From an uncultured Sphingobacteriales bacterium (GTDB lineage Bacteria; Bacteroidota; Bacteroidia; Chitinophagales; Chitinophagaceae), in contig CALMQS010000108.1 in the NCBI GenBank assembly GCA_937871285.1, forward strand, positions 1 to 64,000: a DNA stretch of 64,000 nucleotides, written 5' to 3'. The notes below the pieces were generated by a model. The model had not been told where the DNA came from, searched no databases, and worked only from the letters and a program-made list of their open reading frames with translations. Positions 59,438-64,000 of this stretch are shown piece by piece. The position numbers were made by a program, and so were the translations under genes. Positions within the stretch are counted from its first letter, which is position 1; each line of letters starts with the position of its first letter.

Positions 59438-60523
59438 TTATTCATCCATCTGAAACTCAAAAGCATCATATATCTCCGTACGCCAGGCAAACTGTTGTGT
59501 AGTGGGCGATATAGCGAAAAAAGGGGAAAAGGTTCTTACCTTAACTGTTTTCCCATCTGGTAAAAATTCGAGTATCCGCAACCATCCGTCTCCGCCATTT
59601 CCATGCCAGCCACCGCCCATTGCCTGCGCGTTAAATACCATCTGGTTCACTTTTTTCCCGGCCGCATTTTTATCTGTTCTGAATCCCACATGTCCTTTGG
59701 CGTCATTGGGTACGCCTATATGCCCCGAAAACACCAGCTGTATATTGGAAGAAGGCTGCACTAATTTGTGCCAGATAGCCGCCCCGTAATTGCCATCCGT
59801 TACCGGGTAGTTCTCTTTTTCAATTTGCTGGTTAGCGGAATTAAGATAAGAATGGGTAAGAATGATACCTGTATGATTTTTATATTGCTCCATTGCTGTT
59901 ACCTTTTTTGCCCAGGCAATAATGGTATCGCGCGGCGCGAACTCCAGCGTAAGCAATAAAAATTTCCTGCCCTGCGGAGAAGTGAATTCGAAAGCGGCAT
60001 TTTCCATAGTGGGTATTCCTTCCGCATTTAACCCGGCTTCGCGAATTAATTTTTGCGTTTTAAAATTTTTATCTACAGGAAAATAGGTGTTATAGTTAGA
60101 ACGCCGCACGCTGATATTGCTATACCCATAATCATGATTACCCGCCGCAAGCACATAAGGTACTTTGCCATCTAACCTGCCGAATGCACGGGCAATAGAA
60201 GCCCATTGTTGTCTGCTGGCCTGGTTGGCCGCAATACCATTTGGGTTTATCATTTCGTTTTGCTCTACGAGGTCACCGGTACACATTACTAATTGTATGT
60301 TCAGCCTGTCTATATTTTCGCTTATCCACGCTGTCATTAATTCAAATAGCGGCTGGTTGCGTTCAAACTTCTGGTAGGTTTGCGGATCGGGCAACATAAT
60401 GATTGACCATGAGTTGGAATCACTGAGGGCAGGCGCTATATACTTCTGCTGCGCTAGAACGTTTATTACACAGCATACTGCAATAACAATGCTGCAAAGG
60501 AATTTTAATTTGCCTTGTTTCAT
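59438..60523 (-). CDS. Exported metallophosphoesterase
   Basis: A 361-residue protein with a signal peptide (LKFLCSIVIAVCCVINVLAQ). Calcineurin-like motifs: MLPDPQTY, MCTGDLVEQN, AGNHDYG, THSYLN and FSGHIGVP, giving a two-metal phosphoesterase site. It shares the fold but not the accessory domains of the PA14-bearing phosphatase at 55954. Forms an operon with the upstream phosphodiesterase (42-base gap). Substrate unknown. Confidence 0.92.
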   Translation of the reverse strand: MKQGKLKFLCSIVIAVCCVINVLAQQKYIAPALSDSNSWSIIMLPDPQTYQKFERNQPLFELMTAWISENIDRLNIQLVMCTGDLVEQNEMINPNGIAANQASRQQWASIARAFGRLDGKVPYVLAAGNHDYGYSNISVRRSNYNTYFPVDKNFKTQKLIREAGLNAEGIPTMENAAFEFTSPQGRKFLLLTLEFAPRDTIIAWAKKVTAMEQYKNHTGIILTHSYLNSANQQIEKENYPVTDGNYGAAIWHKLVQPSSNIQLVFSGHIGVPNDAKGHVGFRTDKNAAGKKVNQMVFNAQAMGGGWHGNGGDGWLRILEFLPDGKTVKVRTFSPFFAISPTTQQFAWRTEIYDAFEFQMDE

Positions 60524-60565
60524 GCGTAGTTTGATTTTAGTATTATTGTTAATCCTATTTTTTCA

Positions 60566-62104
60566 CTAACGTACTCTTGTTACGCTAACATAATTGATAT
60601 AGCGGTATTTACCTAAAACCGTTCTTTCCAGCATTAGCTGATATTTTCCCTGTTTCAATTTCGTTTCTGCCAAAATGGTTTCTTTTTTGGGCGTCATTGG
60701 TTTTATAGTATTGTGCTGAAGCAATTCATACATTATCCTGCCCTGCATTTGCGCTGGAGCAGCTATATGATGAATGTGCAAAATAGTAGGTACAATATCA
60801 ATATTGGAAGTGGGCAAATTACTTTCAAGGGCAGACTTAAAGGATGGCCCATACGCTATTAAAGGTATATGAATTTCCCAAAAGCTTGAACCGCCATGTC
60901 CTGCCACGCCCCCGGCAAAATCCGTTCCGGCATAGCCCAAACTGTTTTTATTGTTGTTCCAGTTTTCCGTAACAAGAATATCCGCAGCCCTATGAGGATG
61001 ATTCCAGTGAATAGATTCAAAGGACAGGGTTCCTTTTATTATACCCTTCATTGAGCCTGGCTTGGCGGCTTTTGTAAAAATAGCGCCTACCCATTCCTGT
61101 TCCTGCAATGCTTCAACTGTTTTTTTAATAAGCACCGGGTTGTGATCTTTTACATACAGGGCGCCGTCAGCCAATATAATATCATCAGAATCTTTACTCT
61201 CTTTGAGTCCTTTTTGTATTAAAAAACCGCTAAACCCCTGTTTTCCTGTGTGGGTAACAAAGCCGTGATCGGCTGTAATAATAATATTAAAAACAGGCTC
61301 CAGCCCTCTTGCCCGGATAGTATCCAATATTCTGCCAAACTGAGCATCCACCGCTTTTAAAGCCCCTAGCGTAATGGGTACGCCAATGCCATGTTCATGC
61401 GCCGTACCATCGGGGTCAGAAAACCAGATAGCGCTTACTAACGGTCCGCCGGCAGCCAGCGTATACCGGCACAAGGCATCTGTGATCCATTGGTGCCGGG
61501 CAGTGTTAGGCGTAGCACCTTCAGGCGGCGATCCTATGGAAGCCGCAATTTCGGCTTTAAAAGACTCAGGAAGTATCAGATCCGGATTAATGATAGCGCC
61601 ATTAACCGTATGATTTTGCAGGAACGCCTGTCCGGTTGTGCCGGAACTATACACGAACATCCTTTCCCCTGCGGCCCGCAGCACTTCGCCAAGCGAAGGA
61701 GCAGTAAGCAGTTTGCCGGAAGTAGTATCCATAATATGCCTGAGGTTACCGGCGTCACCGGTACTTAAGCTTTTTTGGCTGTTTACCGCCGGCAGGTAAA
61801 TGGTATTGCCCATTAAACCGTGCTCTTGCGGGTAAGAACCCGTAGCATAAGAAGCCGCATTTACCCTTGTAACGGTGGGGAACACACTGTGATTATCTTT
61901 AGCATAGGCCGCTTTTTTACTGAACGCGTACAAATGAGGCATCCACTCCGGTTTAATATAATCAGGGCGCAAGCCATCAAATACCACGATGAGGGTACGC
62001 AAGGCTGTAGTGTCACTTTCAGCCACTGGCATGTTTTCTGCACGTGCATTAGCCGAAAAACAAAAGAGGAGTCCCCAAAAGGATAGTTGAAGTATGGATT
62101 TCAT
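60566..62104 (-). CDS. Alkaline phosphatase-superfamily phosphodiesterase (NPP-like)
   Basis: A 512-residue exported enzyme with a signal peptide (SILQLSFWGLLFCFSANARA). The catalytic motif order is that of nucleotide pyrophosphatase/phosphodiesterases: LIVVFDGLRPDY (metal Asp), FPTVTRVNAASYATG (nucleophile Thr), DPDGTAHEHG, ITADHGF and GHGG. Such enzymes hydrolyse phosphodiesters, nucleotides or phospholipid head groups in the periplasm. First gene of the two-gene minus-strand unit with the metallophosphoesterase. Confidence 0.92.
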   Translation of the reverse strand: MKSILQLSFWGLLFCFSANARAENMPVAESDTTALRTLIVVFDGLRPDYIKPEWMPHLYAFSKKAAYAKDNHSVFPTVTRVNAASYATGSYPQEHGLMGNTIYLPAVNSQKSLSTGDAGNLRHIMDTTSGKLLTAPSLGEVLRAAGERMFVYSSGTTGQAFLQNHTVNGAIINPDLILPESFKAEIAASIGSPPEGATPNTARHQWITDALCRYTLAAGGPLVSAIWFSDPDGTAHEHGIGVPITLGALKAVDAQFGRILDTIRARGLEPVFNIIITADHGFVTHTGKQGFSGFLIQKGLKESKDSDDIILADGALYVKDHNPVLIKKTVEALQEQEWVGAIFTKAAKPGSMKGIIKGTLSFESIHWNHPHRAADILVTENWNNNKNSLGYAGTDFAGGVAGHGGSSFWEIHIPLIAYGPSFKSALESNLPTSNIDIVPTILHIHHIAAPAQMQGRIMYELLQHNTIKPMTPKKETILAETKLKQGKYQLMLERTVLGKYRYINYVSVTRVR

Positions 62105-62490
62105 TTTTTAAACCGTTTCATTTATATATACCGCCAACCTATTTCATGGCAGCATCGTTGCCTGCCCCGTTCGACCAAGTTGCCCGGACGAATGTTGCGG
62201 CATGCAGGCATCGCAATCACTTCATCCTCCGGTTTTTCATGGCAGCTTCCGGCTTATGCAAAATCTGTAAAACTAAATGTAAGCAGGTTCTAAGATAAGG
62301 TTATTTTTATATCCGGCAGGATGCGGCGCATAAAGTTAAATCCGAAGCCGGGAATCCGAAATTCGGAGAGAAGAGAAAGTTGAGAGGTGAAAGAAGGGCT
62401 ATCCGTCCTGTCGTTAGCGTTGCTCGCCCAATAGCTGAGAGCTGACGGCTGATGGCAAAGTTCCAAATAACAAAAAACAAGAACCAAACC

Positions 62491-62525
62491 TGCCTGCGGC
62501 AGGCAAGCTTGTCCGCCGGGGCGGA
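62491..62525. repeat. Double palindrome TGCCTGCGGCAGGCA and TCCGCCGGGGCGGA
   Basis: Two adjacent palindromes. The second is also in the permease spacers (5350-5363 and 7892-7905), always preceded by CTTG, marking a dispersed family. Confidence 0.75.
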
Positions 62526-62574
62526 TAAAATTCAAATATAAAATTCGAAGCTGAATGCAGTCTCAACTATCGCT

Positions 62575-62724
62575 GTTCGTGGTGTCTTCGCCACGAACGA
62601 TTATAATATCGCCTCCGGGCGATAATAATGAATGGTGTGCAACGATAACGTTTACATTACAATCGCCCGGAGGCGATAATAAACAAGTGCCAGGCGAGGA
62701 CGCCTGACACAGCATACCTGGCAC
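62575..62724. repeat. Cluster of REP-like hairpins
   Basis: GTTCGTGG/CCACGAAC (62575-62598), then a 17-base inverted repeat TATCGCCTCCGGGCGAT (62607-62623) and its reverse complement (62662-62678), each arm itself a hairpin ATCGCC/GGCGAT. Next come CAGGCG-AGGA-CGCCTG (62691-62706) and an outer pair GTGCCAGG/CCTGGCAC (62687-62694 and 62717-62724). Confidence 0.75.
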
Positions 62725-62925
62725 AGCATACAAGAATGGCGAGTGAGCAGTGGTGCGTTTTCAAGAGGTATTGAATTGGCCTGTTACTCCGCTTCAGGCG
62801 GATTGTCTACCTGGGCAGGCAGGCTTCGGTACGCATAATTGTTCTAACTTCCGGCATCCGTTCACGCCTTGCAAAGACGGGCCTTTAAAATCAATAACAA
62901 GTACTATTAAATATCACGTAATACA

Positions 62926-63642
62926 ATGAAAAATTTTTATTTGCTTTTATGCTTCTTCTTTCTTGGTTCTCATCAGATCCCGCCTAAAAAAGATATGGCA
63001 GACCCTGCCACTTACTTAGATGAAATAAAAACCGCGCTCAAAAAAGAATGGCCGGGTAACCGCACGATTAACCTTGTTTTTCACGGACATTCCGTACCGG
63101 CCGGGTATTTTAAAACGCCCGTGGTTAATACACTGCAGGCCTATCCTTACCAGGTGCTGAAAGCGCTGAAGGCCGTTTATCCTTATGCCGTTATCAATAT
63201 TATAAATACTTCCATTGGCGGAGAAAATTCCGAAAACGGGGCAAAAAGATTTGCTACAGATGTATTGATCCACAAGCCTGATGTGCTGTTTATAGATTAT
63301 GCATTGAATGACCGCGGCATCGGTTTGGATAAAGCCAAAGCATCGTGGGAAGCCATGATCAAACAGGCGCAGGAAAAAAATATAAAAATCATACTGCTAA
63401 CCCCATCGCCCGACACAAGCGTTCATATCCTGGAGACAGACAATGTGCTGGAAAAGCATGCCCTGCAGATAAAAGGCCTGGCAAAAAAATACGGCACAGG
63501 CCTGGCCGACAGCTATGCCGCATTTAAGCAGGTTGCCCATTCAGGCAATAACCTGGAAGCTTATATGTCGCAGATCAATCATCCCAATGAAAAGGGACAT
63601 GCATTGATCGCGGCAGCTATACTTCCATACTTTATCAATTGA
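62926..63642 (+). CDS. SGNH/GDSL-family hydrolase
   Basis: A 238-residue protein with a hydrophobic N-terminus (FYLLLCFFFLGSHQI) acting as a signal. Block I is FHGHSVPAG, with Ser in a GHS rather than GDS context; the oxyanion Gly and Asn are in SIGGEN and YALNDRG; the Ser-His partner lies in NHPNEKGHALIA. It probably removes acyl or acetyl groups from a sugar or lipid. The 3' end overlaps the convergent neighbour by eight bases. Confidence 0.88.
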   Translation: MKNFYLLLCFFFLGSHQIPPKKDMADPATYLDEIKTALKKEWPGNRTINLVFHGHSVPAGYFKTPVVNTLQAYPYQVLKALKAVYPYAVINIINTSIGGENSENGAKRFATDVLIHKPDVLFIDYALNDRGIGLDKAKASWEAMIKQAQEKNIKIILLTPSPDTSVHILETDNVLEKHALQIKGLAKKYGTGLADSYAAFKQVAHSGNNLEAYMSQINHPNEKGHALIAAAILPYFIN

Positions 63643-64000
63643 TCACCGCCTTAATCATTACCGGCTGATGGTCGGAAGGATAACGCTGATCTTTAGCATC
63701 GGTAAGCACGCCATACTTCAACACGTTTATGCCTTTGCTTACAAAAATATAATCAATGCGATTCTTCATAGGCGCAGTGAACCTAAAAGAATTGAACGTT
63801 CCAACAGGACCATAAGGAGGATCCTGCGTTACATTATAAGCATCGTTTAGTATGGTTTGCATGGTTTGGATCTGCTCTGTTTCGGGGGTAGAGTTAAAGT
63901 CGCCCACGCATATTACGGGAGTGTTTTTTGCGATCTCCTGTATTTTTTTCACCATCAGCTTACCCGATTCCCTGCGGGCTTCAACCCCCTGGTGATCGAA
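63635..64000 (-). CDS. Endonuclease/exonuclease/phosphatase (EEP) family protein, 5' end outside the window
   Basis: The C-terminal about 121 residues of an EEP-family protein are present and the frame is open to the window edge. Motifs FDHQGVEARRESGKL, VICVGDFNSTPE, FTAPMKNRIDYIFVS and YPSDHQPVMI show the catalytic Asp-Asn pair and the closing Ser-Asp-His. Members cut DNA, RNA, sphingolipids or inositol phosphates; the secreted Bacteroidota ones are usually annotated as nucleases or phosphodiesterases. It adds a further phosphoester hydrolase to the region. Confidence 0.93.
   Translation of the reverse strand, partial: FDHQGVEARRESGKLMVKKIQEIAKNTPVICVGDFNSTPETEQIQTMQTILNDAYNVTQDPPYGPVGTFNSFRFTAPMKNRIDYIFVSKGINVLKYGVLTDAKDQRYPSDHQPVMIKAVIN

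Larger units (their letters stand above)
62105..62925. other. Long gene-free region between divergent genes
   Basis: No convincing gene is seen in these 821 bases. The first about 370 bases hold no evident structure. The rest contains the palindromes TGCCTGCGGCAGGCA (62491-62505) and TCCGCCGGGGCGGA (62512-62525) and a cluster of hairpins (62575-62724). Confidence 0.7.

Noticed and set aside
62290..62535. 81-residue frame in the long gene-free region
   Set aside because: It reads through palindromes and low-complexity text, without a signal or domain.

Overview
The window looks like a chromosomal segment of a Bacteroidota species, probably of the family Chitinophagaceae. The evidence is a SusC/SusD pair with a FecR anti-sigma factor, promoters of the TTTG/TAnnTTTG type, an AroQ-type chorismate mutase fused to the C-terminus of DAHP synthase, and a block of flexirubin/aryl-polyene-type genes. 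I saw no rRNA, tRNA, CRISPR array or complete insertion sequence.

Layout. 0-2.5 kb: an AbiEii-type nucleotidyltransferase with its small partner, and an Asp-box sialidase-like protein. 2.8-10.3 kb: three tandem MacB/FtsX-type permeases separated by near-identical spacers. 10.6-22.6 kb (minus strand): a membrane-anchored AraC regulator, then a compact operon of GT2-DUF2062, an MMPL-acyltransferase-methyltransferase fusion, two carotenoid-desaturase-like FAD enzymes, a C45-family acyltransferase/hydrolase and AcpS. This resembles the accessory half of a flexirubin cluster; no ketosynthase, ACP or dialkylresorcinol genes are in view. 22.6-26.3 kb: proline dehydrogenase, an enolase-superfamily dipeptide epimerase and two small exported proteins.

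26.4-28.5 kb: a self-contained ECF sigma module. The sigma gene overlaps a one-pass membrane protein with a C-terminal trypsin-like domain. It is divergent from a small lipoprotein built of four 11-residue repeats. Both divergent promoters appear to have the same form, GGGTTACC-N15/16-TATTAA. 28.5-38.7 kb: an aromatic amino acid operon (pheA, aminotransferase, tyrA, DEAD-box helicase, DAHP synthase-chorismate mutase, IS200-like transposase, aroB, aroA, aroC). It is preceded by a 28-residue leader peptide with eight consecutive Phe/Tyr codons and by mutually exclusive antiterminator and terminator helices, a textbook attenuator.

38.7-44.4 kb: DUF952 protein, an OmpA-like protein with a perfect FNR-type box upstream, queA with a structured leader, a fused double-ATPase peptide-type ABC protein, AMP nucleosidase and an HSDR_N protein. 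44.4-48.8 kb: a sigma-54 signalling island with an NtrC-like activator, a CHASE3 histidine kinase, a single-domain response regulator behind a near-consensus sigma-54 promoter, and two small stress-type proteins. 49.2-64 kb: FecR-SusC-SusD followed by two metallophosphoesterases, a phosphodiesterase of the alkaline phosphatase superfamily, an M20 hydrolase, an SGNH hydrolase and an EEP-family nuclease/phosphatase cut by the window edge. Together these suggest uptake and breakdown of phosphate esters. Many intergenic regions carry dispersed palindromes and low-complexity repeats.
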